NCBI GenBank assembly: GCA_022826345.1
Contig: JAJDVB010000074.1
Location: 1 to 35,836 of the forward strand
Length of the DNA stretch: 35,836 nucleotides
Source of the DNA: Alphaproteobacteria bacterium
Lineage (GTDB): Bacteria > Pseudomonadota > Alphaproteobacteria > UBA828
Direction: 5' to 3'
Shown: positions 7,553-15,466 of the stretch, in pieces
Layout: every line of letters starts with the position of its first letter
Numbering within the stretch: the first letter of the stretch is position 1
The notes under the pieces: model-generated
Database searches by the model: none
Told to the model about the DNA's origin: nothing
What the model saw: only the letters and a program-made list of their open reading frames with translations
Made by a program: the position numbers and the translations under genes

Positions 7553-9331
7553 ATGGCCAAGGCAATGCATCTCGCCGAGGAGACCCTGCAAGAGACGGTC
7601 GATCCTGTCACGCTCGAGGTCGTTCGTGCCGGCCTGCACTCGATCATTAGCGAGATGTCGATCACGCTGAACCGGACCTCCTATTCGACGATCCTTCGCG
7701 AGATCAACGACTACAGCTGCGTCCTGTTCGACAGCCAGGGCCGGCTTCTGGCCCAGGCCGAGGGCATCCCGATCTTCAACGGCAGCATGAACTTCGTGGT
7801 CGATGCGGTGATCGAGAAGTTCCCCCTCGCCGAGATGAGAGAAGGTGACATCTTCCTCTCCAACGATCCCTACACCGCCGGGGGCACGCACAAGAACGAC
7901 ATCAACGTGGTCATGCCGATCTTCTGGCAGGGCGAGCTCGTGATGCTGGCGGCGAACAAGGCGCATCACCTGGATATCGGCGGCAAGGACCCGGGCAGCT
8001 GGTCGGCGGATGCCCGCAACACCTATCAGGAGGGTCTCTGTCTTCCCGCGCTGAGGCTTGCGCGTGGTGGCAGGATGAACGAGGAGGTCATCGAGATCCT
8101 GATGGCCAACCTGCGCACGCCGACGCTCTCCCGCGGCGACTTTTCGGCCCAGATCGCAGCGCTGAAGACCGCAGAAGTCAGGACTCACGAGTGGCTGGAG
8201 AAGAACGGCGCCGATGCGCTGACCCAGACAAAGGACGCGCTATTGGACCACGGCGAGCGCATCGTCCGTGCAGCCATCGAGCGAATCCCCGATGGCGTCT
8301 ACAAGGCATCCGGCTTCGCCGACGGGGACGGCGTCTCCGACGAGCCCATTCCCATCGCGGTCACCGTCATAGTCGACGGCAGCGACATCCGTATCGACTA
8401 CAGCGGCAGCGGCGCGCAGCGAGAAGGCTCGGCGGGCAACGCCCACTGGGTCGTGACCGTCTCGATGACGCGCCAGGCGATGATGTTCTTCACCGACACC
8501 GCGCTCGGCGGCAACGAGGGCTCGTATCGGCCGATCCACGTCTCCGCGCCGGCTGGCTGCGTCTTCAACCCGGAATACCCGGCGCCGGTGACGACCGGCA
8601 TGGGCAACATGGGCACGCGGCTGATCGAGCTGATCTTTCAGGCGCTCGCCGATGTCATTCCCGAAGAGGTCATCGGCGGCACCTTCGGCTGCTTCAGCTG
8701 CATGACCCTCGGCGGCAATGACCCCGAGACCGACGGTGAGTTCGTGCACTTCGAGTGCTATTCCGGCGGCTGGGGCGGGCGCGATCATGCCGACGGAAAC
8801 AGTGCCACCGTCTCGCTCGGCAGCGGCGATGCCTACAACATTCCGGTGGAGGTGATGGAGACCACCACGCCGATCCTGCTCTGCGAGAAGTTCGCCCTGC
8901 AGGAAGGTTCCGCCGGCGCCGGCAGGCATCGCGGCGGCTTCGGCACCGAGATCGACTACCGGATGATGGGTGAGGCCGAGCTTGCCATCGCTCTGGACCG
9001 CGAAACCTTCAAACCCTACGGACTGTTCGGCGGGCTGGAGGGGCAGGGCAGCGAGCTTCTGGTCGAGCCCGGCACGCCGTCGGAGGAGCGTTACGTCCGC
9101 GCGAGCGGGGTGAAGGTGGCCGAAGGCGCGCTGGTCCGCCACCGCACGGCAGGCGGAGGCGGCTACGGCCCACCGACCGAGCGCGATCCGGCCCTGGTTG
9201 CCGACGATTGCCTGAACGGACTGATCACCATTGAGGATGCACGCGACCTTTATGGCGTGGCGGTCGATCCCGGCACCTTCGCGCCGGACCTCGACGCCAC
9301 GGCCGCGCTACGAAGGGCCCAGCGAGGATGA
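7553..9331 (+). CDS. hyuB: Hydantoinase/oxoprolinase family protein, HyuB-type subunit
   Basis: This 592-residue protein is the partner of the preceding HyuA. It begins with the family opening VDPVTLEVVRAGLHSI and contains the metal-region motif NDPYTAGGTHKND (about residues 103-115), AHHLDIGG, and the C-terminal GGFGTEIDYR and GGGGYGPPTERDP segments typical of HyuB. ATG 7553 follows ATAGGGAGC; a longer frame from 7406 runs into hyuA and is rejected. In the family the usual third motif is GGTHLPD; here it is GGTHKND, a small departure in the presumed metal site. It is translated 31 nt after hyuA and before the transporter genes, so enzyme and importer are likely co-expressed. Confidence 0.9.
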   Translation: MAKAMHLAEETLQETVDPVTLEVVRAGLHSIISEMSITLNRTSYSTILREINDYSCVLFDSQGRLLAQAEGIPIFNGSMNFVVDAVIEKFPLAEMREGDIFLSNDPYTAGGTHKNDINVVMPIFWQGELVMLAANKAHHLDIGGKDPGSWSADARNTYQEGLCLPALRLARGGRMNEEVIEILMANLRTPTLSRGDFSAQIAALKTAEVRTHEWLEKNGADALTQTKDALLDHGERIVRAAIERIPDGVYKASGFADGDGVSDEPIPIAVTVIVDGSDIRIDYSGSGAQREGSAGNAHWVVTVSMTRQAMMFFTDTALGGNEGSYRPIHVSAPAGCVFNPEYPAPVTTGMGNMGTRLIELIFQALADVIPEEVIGGTFGCFSCMTLGGNDPETDGEFVHFECYSGGWGGRDHADGNSATVSLGSGDAYNIPVEVMETTTPILLCEKFALQEGSAGAGRHRGGFGTEIDYRMMGEAELAIALDRETFKPYGLFGGLEGQGSELLVEPGTPSEERYVRASGVKVAEGALVRHRTAGGGGYGPPTERDPALVADDCLNGLITIEDARDLYGVAVDPGTFAPDLDATAALRRAQRG

Positions 9332-9415
9332 AACGGGTGTTCGCCGCCGATATCCGGGAGTGAGCGGACGCGGTGACTTGGCAACGCGAAGAAAACTGAA
9401 AGGGAGGGCTTGATC

Positions 9416-10513
9416 ATGTGGAAGTGGATTACAGGCGCTGTCGCGGCGGTCGCGGTAAGCGCGTTCGCCGTCTCGACGTCCCAGGCGGCGTTCAAGCTGG
9501 AGGGCGAGCCCAAGATCGCGATGCTCCAGCTCGCCACCGTCAACGACGGCGGCTGGTCAGAGGCGCTCGAATACGCGAGAGCCAAGACCGAAGAGGCGCT
9601 CGGGCTGGAAATCGCCTACACCGAGAACGTGCCCGAGGATAACTCGGAGATCCTGCGCACCATCGATCTCTACGTGAACCGGGGCCACAACATCATCATC
9701 GGCACCTCGTGGGGCTACGGCGACGCCTTCCTCGAAGCCGCCACCAAGTACCCCAACGTGGCCTTCGTGAACTGCGCCGGCGAGACCAACAACTCGGTCA
9801 ACCTGGAGAGCTTCTATGCCCGCAGCTATCAGGGCTGGTATCTCGCCGGGATCGTCGCCGGCCATCTCACGCAGTCCAAGAAGGTCGGCTCCATCGGCGG
9901 CTATCCGCTGGGCGTGGTGAACTGGGACCTCAACGCCTTCCTGCGCGGTGCGCAGTCGGTGGACCCCGAAATCGAGATGGTCGGCGTCTTCGTCAACACC
10001 TGGTACGACCCGGTGAAGGAGACGCAGGCGGCGGAGGCCCTGCTGGAGCAGGGCGTCGACGTGCTGGGCTCCAACATGAGCACGCCGGGTCCGCATCTCG
10101 CGTTCCAGGAGCAAGGCAAGTGGTCGGTCGGCTTCCAGATCGACGTGTCCGACCAGGCGCCGGATGCGGTGGCGACCTCGATGGTCTACAAGTGGGAGGC
10201 CTATTTCATCCCGACAATCTCTGCGATCATCGAAGGCACCTGGGAGCCTGGTGAGTGGGGCTGGTGGGAAGGAATCGATACCGGTCTCTTCGACGTCGAT
10301 CCCATCGCGGATTGGGTGCCGGCGGCGGCAGTGGCGGATGTCGATGCGGCGCGCGCGGCGATGATCGCGGGCACGCTCGATCCGTTCCAGGGGCCGCTCC
10401 ATCGCCAGGACGGCTCGCTGGCAGTGCCCGAGGGCGAGGTCCTCTCCGACGACAACCTGTGGGGGATGAACTACTTCATCCAGGGCGCCATCGGCACCAT
10501 GCCGGCGGAGTAA
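9416..10513 (+). CDS. BMP/PnrA-family periplasmic substrate-binding protein
   Basis: This 365-residue binding protein has an N-terminal export signal (WKWITGAVAAVAVSAFAV, cleavage likely after SQA near residue 24) and no lipobox. The mature part opens KIAMLQLATVNDGGWSE, with GTSWGYGD, YQGWYLAGIVAG and VGSIGGYPLG, as in the basic-membrane-protein/PnrA family that feeds nucleosides, purines or related ring compounds to ABC importers. ATG 9416 follows AGGGAGGG; a TTG six bases earlier is too close to that site. A strong hairpin lies just after the gene. Given the enzymes beside it, the ligand may be creatine, creatinine or a hydantoin rather than a nucleoside; this is inference. Confidence 0.9.
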   Translation: MWKWITGAVAAVAVSAFAVSTSQAAFKLEGEPKIAMLQLATVNDGGWSEALEYARAKTEEALGLEIAYTENVPEDNSEILRTIDLYVNRGHNIIIGTSWGYGDAFLEAATKYPNVAFVNCAGETNNSVNLESFYARSYQGWYLAGIVAGHLTQSKKVGSIGGYPLGVVNWDLNAFLRGAQSVDPEIEMVGVFVNTWYDPVKETQAAEALLEQGVDVLGSNMSTPGPHLAFQEQGKWSVGFQIDVSDQAPDAVATSMVYKWEAYFIPTISAIIEGTWEPGEWGWWEGIDTGLFDVDPIADWVPAAAVADVDAARAAMIAGTLDPFQGPLHRQDGSLAVPEGEVLSDDNLWGMNYFIQGAIGTMPAE

Positions 10514-10519
10514 ACCTGC

Positions 10520-10537
10520 CGGGCCGGTTGCGGCCCG
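10520..10537 (+). promoter_or_regulatory. Intercistronic hairpin between binding protein and ABC ATPase
   Basis: CGGGCCG (10520-10526), loop GTTG, CGGCCCG (10531-10537): a perfect 7-bp GC stem with a tetraloop, 7 bases after the binding-protein stop. There is no T-run. Such hairpins commonly stabilise the upstream message or thin out transcription, so that the binding protein is made in excess over the membrane components. Confidence 0.6.
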
Positions 10538-10559
10538 CACATAGCGCCGGCGTGACGGG

Positions 10560-12059
10560 GTGAGTCATGCCCTGGAAATCGCCGGCGCGAGCAAGGCGTT
10601 CGACGGTCGCCCGGCGCTCAGGCGGGCGTCGTTCGCCTGCGACTGGGGCGAGGTCCACGCCCTGCTCGGAGAGAACGGGGCCGGCAAGTCGACGCTGATG
10701 AACGTCGCCTGCGGGCTCTACGCCCCCGACGAGGGATCGATCGCGGTCGACGGCCAGCCGGCCGCGATCACCGCGCCGGCCGATGCCGCCAGGCTCGGCA
10801 TCGGCATGGTTCACCAGCACTACAAGCTGGTGAAGCGCTTCACCATCGCCGAGAACATCGTGCTTGCCTGCCGCAGCGCTTTGGGCGTGCGCCGCCCGCG
10901 GGACGCGGCCGAGGCGGTGTCGGCGAAGGCGGCGGAAGTGGGCTTCGACATCGACCCCGCCGCCGTCGTCGGCGACCTCTCCATCGCCGAGCAGCAGCGC
11001 GTCGAAATCCTCAAGGTGCTGCTCCTCGGCGCCCGGATCCTCATCCTCGACGAGCCCACCTCGGTGCTGACCGACCAGGAGTCGGTCGCGGCGCTCACCT
11101 TCATGCGCCGCCTCGCCGAGGACGGCCACGCGGTTGTCCTGATTACCCACAAGCTGCGTGAGGTGATCGGCTATTCGTCGCGGGTGACGGTGATGCGCGG
11201 CGGCGAAACGGTGCTTGCTGGCGCCGAGACGGCGGGCCTGGACGCCGAGACCCTCGCCCGGACCATGGTGGGGGAGGAGGGCGAGACGGCGGAGCGTCAC
11301 GCCCGGACGCTCGGCGGGATCCGGCTCCGGGTCGACGACCTCAGCGTGCGCGGCGCAGGCGGCATCGGCGTAGACGGCGTCGGCTTCGCCGTGCGCGGCG
11401 GGGAGATTTACGGAATCGCCGGCGTTGGCGGCAACGGGCAGCAGGAGCTCGCCGACGCGCTCACCGGGCTGCGCCCGCCCACCCGCGGCCGCATCGCGAT
11501 CGATGACGACGAAATCGCGGGCAGGGATGTCCCCGCCTTCCGCCGTCGCGGGATGCGCGCCGTGCCCGCCGACCGTTTCCGCACCGGCCTCCTGGCAGAG
11601 CTCGCGGTCTACGAGAACCACGGCGTGACGGGTGTGCCGGCCGGCGAATACGGAAACCCGGCGCTGGTCCGTCGCGGCGCCATGAAGGCGGCGGCAGCGG
11701 GTGCCATCGAGGCCTACAACATCCAGGGTGCGGCGCCCGCCACGCTCTCCAGGCTGCTTTCCGGCGGCAACGCCCAAAAGCTCCTGCTCGCGCGCGAGCT
11801 CCGGGGTGAGGCCAGCGTGCTGATCGCCCACTCCCCCACCCGCGGCCTCGACGTGAGTGCCTGCCGCACCGTCCACGACCTGCTGCAGGGCGCGGCCGAC
11901 GTGGGCACCGCCTGCGTGCTGATCAGCGAGGACCTGGAGGAGGTGCTTGCGCTGTCCACCACCATCGCCGTGATCAGCCGGGGCAGGCTGGTCGGCGAAT
12001 TCGCCGCAGGCGAGGTGAGCCGCGCCGAGATCGGCCGCCTGATGCTGGGCCACGCATGA
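10560..12059 (+). CDS. Double-domain ABC transporter ATPase (nucleoside/BMP-type importer)
   Basis: This 499-residue cytoplasmic ATPase has two tandem nucleotide-binding domains, as in Nup/Rbs-type importers. Domain 1 has Walker A GENGAGKST (about residues 38-46), signature region SIAEQQRVEI and Walker B ILILDEPTSVLT. Domain 2 has a degenerate Walker A (GVGGNGQQE, near 287), a sound signature LSGGNAQKL and a degenerate Walker B LIAHSPTRGLD without the catalytic Glu, the usual asymmetry of this family. It starts at GTG 10560 with only a weak ribosome site, so translation may depend on upstream genes. Its stop overlaps the first permease start (ATGA, 12056-12059), showing one operon. Confidence 0.93.
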   Translation: MSHALEIAGASKAFDGRPALRRASFACDWGEVHALLGENGAGKSTLMNVACGLYAPDEGSIAVDGQPAAITAPADAARLGIGMVHQHYKLVKRFTIAENIVLACRSALGVRRPRDAAEAVSAKAAEVGFDIDPAAVVGDLSIAEQQRVEILKVLLLGARILILDEPTSVLTDQESVAALTFMRRLAEDGHAVVLITHKLREVIGYSSRVTVMRGGETVLAGAETAGLDAETLARTMVGEEGETAERHARTLGGIRLRVDDLSVRGAGGIGVDGVGFAVRGGEIYGIAGVGGNGQQELADALTGLRPPTRGRIAIDDDEIAGRDVPAFRRRGMRAVPADRFRTGLLAELAVYENHGVTGVPAGEYGNPALVRRGAMKAAAAGAIEAYNIQGAAPATLSRLLSGGNAQKLLLARELRGEASVLIAHSPTRGLDVSACRTVHDLLQGAADVGTACVLISEDLEEVLALSTTIAVISRGRLVGEFAAGEVSRAEIGRLMLGHA

Positions 12060-13141
12060 TGAGATATGCGGGCCTCAGCCCGATCTACCTCGTGCCGCGC
12101 CAGCAGGCGCCGTTCTGGATGCAGGCGGCGACGTTCGTCGGCGGCATCGCGCTCGGGCTCCTCATCGCCTTCGGCATCCTGATCGCCTACGGCGTCTCCG
12201 CCGGCGAGATCATCAACGAGTTCATCGTCTTCGTGTTCCTCGACCTGAACGGCCTCGCCCAGGTCGTGACCGCGTCGACGCCACTGGTGCTCGTCGGTCT
12301 CGCGTCGGCGGCGGCGCTCAAGCTCAGGTTCTGGAACATCGGCGTCGAGGGCCAGATGTGGCTGGGCTGCATCGCCGCGACCGGCGTCGCCCTCTTCGAC
12401 ATCGGCCCCGATTTCTTCCGCCTGCCGCTCATGTTCATCGCCGCCGCCGTCGCCGGCGCCTGCTGGATCGGCATTCCCGCCTTTCTCAAGCTCCGCTTCC
12501 GGGTCAACGAGATCATCACCTCGCTGCTGCTGACCTACGTCGCCTATCAGCTGGTCCAGCATCTGCTGTTCGGCCCGTGGCACGACCCCGGCAGCGCCTT
12601 CCCCAACTCGCGGCACTATGACGAGGGGATCGAGCGCCTGGCGCGGCTCGGCTGGGGCTCCTCCCACACCGGCATCTGGATCGCTCTGGGCTGCGGGGCC
12701 CTGCTCTGGTTCACGATGGCCCGCTCCCGGCTCGGCTTCTACATGGACGCGATCGGCGCGAATGTGGAGGCGGCGCGGGCGGCGGGCATCCCGGTGGTGC
12801 TGACCACCGCGTTCGCCGCCGCCATGTCCGGCGGGCTCGCGGGCGTCGCCGGCGCGGGGCTCGCCGCCGGGCAGGAATACCGCATGACCCTCTTCATCGC
12901 CGGCGGCTACACCTTCAGCGGCATCGTCATCGCCTTCATCGGGCGCTTCCGGCCGGTCCCCGTCATCGTCACGGCGTTCGTGGTGGGCGGCGTCTACACG
13001 GCCGGCGACACCCTCAAGGTGTTCTATCAACTGCCTGCGGCGATCACGACGCTGATCGAGGCGGTGATCCTCTTCACCTTCGTCGTCGTCGAGTTCTTCA
13101 GCCGCTACCGCCTCAGCTGGGGCGTGCGGGAGCACGCCTGA
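12056..13141 (+). CDS. ABC transporter permease 1 (BMP/nucleoside-type)
   Basis: This 361-residue inner-membrane permease of the branched-chain/ribose/nucleoside class has hydrophobic segments near residues 22-46, 58-82, 118-140, 200-220, 245-275 and 285-345. The family motif RFWNIGVEGQMWLG (about 93-106) and RVNEIITSLLLTY are clear, with the AGIPVVLTTAFAAAMSGGLAGVAGA coupling-loop region later. It starts at ATG 12056 overlapping the ATPase stop; a second ATG at 12059 is equally possible. It forms a heterodimer with the next gene product, with which it overlaps by 1 nt. Substrate follows from the binding protein and is unknown. Confidence 0.93.
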   Translation: MMRYAGLSPIYLVPRQQAPFWMQAATFVGGIALGLLIAFGILIAYGVSAGEIINEFIVFVFLDLNGLAQVVTASTPLVLVGLASAAALKLRFWNIGVEGQMWLGCIAATGVALFDIGPDFFRLPLMFIAAAVAGACWIGIPAFLKLRFRVNEIITSLLLTYVAYQLVQHLLFGPWHDPGSAFPNSRHYDEGIERLARLGWGSSHTGIWIALGCGALLWFTMARSRLGFYMDAIGANVEAARAAGIPVVLTTAFAAAMSGGLAGVAGAGLAAGQEYRMTLFIAGGYTFSGIVIAFIGRFRPVPVIVTAFVVGGVYTAGDTLKVFYQLPAAITTLIEAVILFTFVVVEFFSRYRLSWGVREHA

Positions 13142-14070
13142 TGGCGGCCGATTTCGTCCAGAACTGGCTCGCCACCACGCCGGGCTTCGCCACGCCCTAC
13201 CTGCTCGCGGCACTCGGCCTGATCATCAACGAGCGCGCCGGCGTCCTCAATCTCGGCTGCGAGGGCATGATGCTGGTGGGCGCGATGGTGGGCGCGGTCG
13301 TGAGCTTCAACACCGGGCTCGCCGGCGCCGGCGTGCCCGTCGCCATGTTGGCGGGCGCCCTGGTGGGTCTCGTGTTCGGGATCGCCGTCGTGGTCTTCCG
13401 CACGGATCAAGTGCTGACCGGGCTCATCATCGTCGCCTTGGGCGACGGGCTGACCGGGGTCGTCGGCCGGCCCTACATGTTCGAGAAGGTGGCCGGCTTC
13501 CGCGACCTCGATCTCGGTGTGCTCAGCGACATCCCGTGGATCGGCCCGATCGTCTTTCAGCAGGACATCCTGGTCTACGCCGCCGCGGCGCTCGCCATCG
13601 CGGTGTGGTGGGGCCTCGACCGCTCGGATGCGGGGCTCAGGCTCCGCGCCGTCGGCGAGGACCCCGCGACGGCCGATGTCGCCGGCGTCAACGTCCAGCT
13701 CTTCCGTATTGCCGCCGTGATGCTGGGGGGTGCGCTCTGCGGAATCGCCGGGGCCTACCTGTCGCTCGCCTCCAGCTTCGTCTGGACCGAGCATATGGTT
13801 GCCGGACGCGGCTGGATCGTCATCGCGCTCGTCATCTTCTCCGGTTGGCGGCCGGGGCGCGCGGTGATTGGCGCGCTCATCTTCGGCGGCGCCGAGGCGT
13901 TGATCCCGCGCGTCCAGGCGATCGGCCTCGACGTGCCCATCTATATCGTCGGCATGCTGCCCTACGTGCTGACGCTCGCGGTGCTGATCGTGCCCACGAT
14001 CCTGCGCGGCGAGCGTTCGCCCGCGCCGAGCGGGCTGCTGCTCAACTATCTGCGCCAGGACAGGCGCTAG
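13141..14070 (+). CDS. ABC transporter permease 2 (BMP/nucleoside-type)
   Basis: This 309-residue inner-membrane permease is the second half of the importer channel. It has the family motif LIINERAGVLNLGCEGMMLVGA (about residues 27-48), RTDQVLTGLIIVALGDGLTG, and the coupling region LRAVGEDPATADVAGVNVQLFRIAAVMLGGALCGIAGAYLSL. About eight to ten hydrophobic helices fill the rest. The start ATG shares its first base with the TGA of permease 1 (13139-13143). The gene ends 57 nt before the DUF1989 gene. Confidence 0.93.
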   Translation: MAADFVQNWLATTPGFATPYLLAALGLIINERAGVLNLGCEGMMLVGAMVGAVVSFNTGLAGAGVPVAMLAGALVGLVFGIAVVVFRTDQVLTGLIIVALGDGLTGVVGRPYMFEKVAGFRDLDLGVLSDIPWIGPIVFQQDILVYAAAALAIAVWWGLDRSDAGLRLRAVGEDPATADVAGVNVQLFRIAAVMLGGALCGIAGAYLSLASSFVWTEHMVAGRGWIVIALVIFSGWRPGRAVIGALIFGGAEALIPRVQAIGLDVPIYIVGMLPYVLTLAVLIVPTILRGERSPAPSGLLLNYLRQDRR

Positions 14071-14127
14071 ACTGTCGCCAGGAAGAGACGGCGATCATCG
14101 TCATCGACATCGAATGGGAGGCTGGAC

Positions 14128-14739
14128 ATGTCAGGCTTGACGACGGTGCGCGAGACCCACGAGGTGGCGGCGCGCACGGGCAAATCGTTCGAGGTGGCAA
14201 CCGGAGACCTGATCCGGATCACGGACCTGGAGGGCTCGCAGCCGGTGGATTTCTGGGCCTTCAGCAAGGAGGACCACCTGGAGTTTCTCTCCTGCGAGCA
14301 CACCAAGCCCTCGATCGAGAAGCTGTTCCCACACGTCGGGGACTCGGCCTACACCAATCGGCGCCAAAAAATCGTCACGGTGGTGGACGACACCTCGCCC
14401 GGCCAGCACGACATGCAGTACGCCGCGTGCGATCCCACGCGCTATGCCGAGCTGGGCGTCGAGGGCTATCACGAAAGCTGTCAGGAGAACCTGCATTTGG
14501 CGCTCGACGACTTCGGCATCGTGCTCGACTTCACGCCGCAGCCCTGGAACCTGTTCACCAACTTCTTCATCAACCCGGACGGCACCTTCACCATCAAGGC
14601 GCCCGAATCGAAGGCGGGCGATCACATCGTGCTGCGGGCCGAGATGGACGCCACCATCGTCGTCTCGGCCTGCCCCCAGGATCAGAACCCCACCTGCGGC
14701 GGCCTGCCCACCGACATCCGCGTCGAGGTTGGCCGCTGA
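14128..14739 (+). CDS. DUF1989 (urea-carboxylase-associated) family protein
   Basis: This 203-residue protein belongs to DUF1989. Seen are SGLTTVRET.H.VAARTGKSFEVATGDLIRITDLEGSQPVDFWAF, then Cys 56/His 58 (LSCEHT), the pair D89 and Cys 101 (YAACDPTRY), and GYHESCQENL with Cys 118 and Asn 121; Cys 182 and 190 lie near the end (ACPQDQNPTC). The conserved Cys/His set suggests a metal or thiol site. Family members sit beside urea carboxylase/allophanate hydrolase genes, and the CgdA/CgdB pair deiminates carboxyguanidine in guanidine breakdown. Here only one copy occurs and no urea carboxylase is visible. A role with guanidino or urea intermediates from the creatinase-like step is plausible. ATG 14128 follows GGGAGG. 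It is last in the rightward operon. Confidence 0.85.
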   Translation: MSGLTTVRETHEVAARTGKSFEVATGDLIRITDLEGSQPVDFWAFSKEDHLEFLSCEHTKPSIEKLFPHVGDSAYTNRRQKIVTVVDDTSPGQHDMQYAACDPTRYAELGVEGYHESCQENLHLALDDFGIVLDFTPQPWNLFTNFFINPDGTFTIKAPESKAGDHIVLRAEMDATIVVSACPQDQNPTCGGLPTDIRVEVGR

Positions 14740-14860
14740 GCCGGGCGAGGCGACGCCACGCCACGCTCGTCTTCGCTCTATAGGGCCGGAGTCAGGGTTT
14801 GCGCTTCGTCGCCCGCAAATCGAGTCGCGCGATCTCCGCCACGCTCCAGAAACACCTTCG

Positions 14861-15466
14861 TTAGCCCGCCTTCTCTCGCATGGTCTGGACCAAGCGATTG
14901 GCATGTGGCGACGCAATCATTACCTGGGCAGGATCAATTCTCTCCAAGATGTCAAAGGAATGGCGCCCCTTTCCGTACTCGCCCTTCTTGCATTGGCGTG
15001 TGGCCCGCTTCAATCCTTCGAGCACGTCGCGCTTGGCTACATCTTCGATTTCTGGGCGGCCAGGCAGTGCATCGCGATTGAAGTCCTGACCGAAGAATGC
15101 GGCCAGACGGTCCTTGTCGGCTAGGAACCACGCCTCCATGCACTGGACCATCAGATGAGCGTTTTCGTCCGCAGCCCCATCCGGCTGTTCCCAACCGTCG
15201 CGCGTCCTCAAATGCAGCCAGGGTCCAGAGCCGTCCGCGACGGGGGCTTCACTGTCGACCAACAAGACGATGAACTCCTCTGCTTTCCTCGATCCCAACG
15301 CTGTACAAAACTTGTCGAAGGCAGATTCTCTGCCCCCGCAAGCGATGACTCTGGGCATCCGCCCTGCAAGGTTCGCCTTCGCAAAGAAAGAGCTGAAGCC
15401 CTCCCGGCACCTCGGCCGCAAGGATTTACCGTCGCCGCCTCCCTCGACATAGACCTTGAGCCTCAC
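14861..15466 (-). CDS. DUF4276-family Toprim-like protein, partner of AAA ATPase
   Basis: This 201-residue protein matches DUF4276, whose core looks like a Toprim fold. The N-terminal VYVEGGGDGKSL supplies the acidic residue (Glu 8), and LLVDSEAP gives Asp 71 and Glu 73, followed by the family motif MVQCMEAWFLAD (106-117). Toprim-type sites bind Mg2+ and cut or join nucleic acid. The start is GTG 15466, where GTGA overlaps the ATPase stop and GGGAGGG precedes it; a longer frame to 15529 is open but unnecessary. The base composition is lower in GC than the neighbours. A nuclease effector controlled by the ATPase is the natural reading of the pair, but no activity is proven for it. Confidence 0.8.
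   Translation of the reverse strand: MRLKVYVEGGGDGKSLRPRCREGFSSFFAKANLAGRMPRVIACGGRESAFDKFCTALGSRKAEEFIVLLVDSEAPVADGSGPWLHLRTRDGWEQPDGAADENAHLMVQCMEAWFLADKDRLAAFFGQDFNRDALPGRPEIEDVAKRDVLEGLKRATRQCKKGEYGKGRHSFDILERIDPAQVMIASPHANRLVQTMREKAG

Noticed and set aside
5353..7665. 770-codon open frame on the minus strand over hyuA
   Set aside because: It lies fully antisense to a clear HyuA gene, is rich in Arg, Asp and His in shadow fashion, and has no recognisable domain; long antisense frames are expected in high-GC coding DNA.
10476..13213. Two long minus-strand frames (525 and 499 codons) over the ABC transporter genes
   Set aside because: Antisense to conserved ATPase and permease motifs, no domain of their own.
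14052..14094. Short stems (GCGCC/GGCGC and TCGCC/GGCGA) at the end of permease 2
   Set aside because: Five-base stems are expected by chance at this GC content and no T-run follows.
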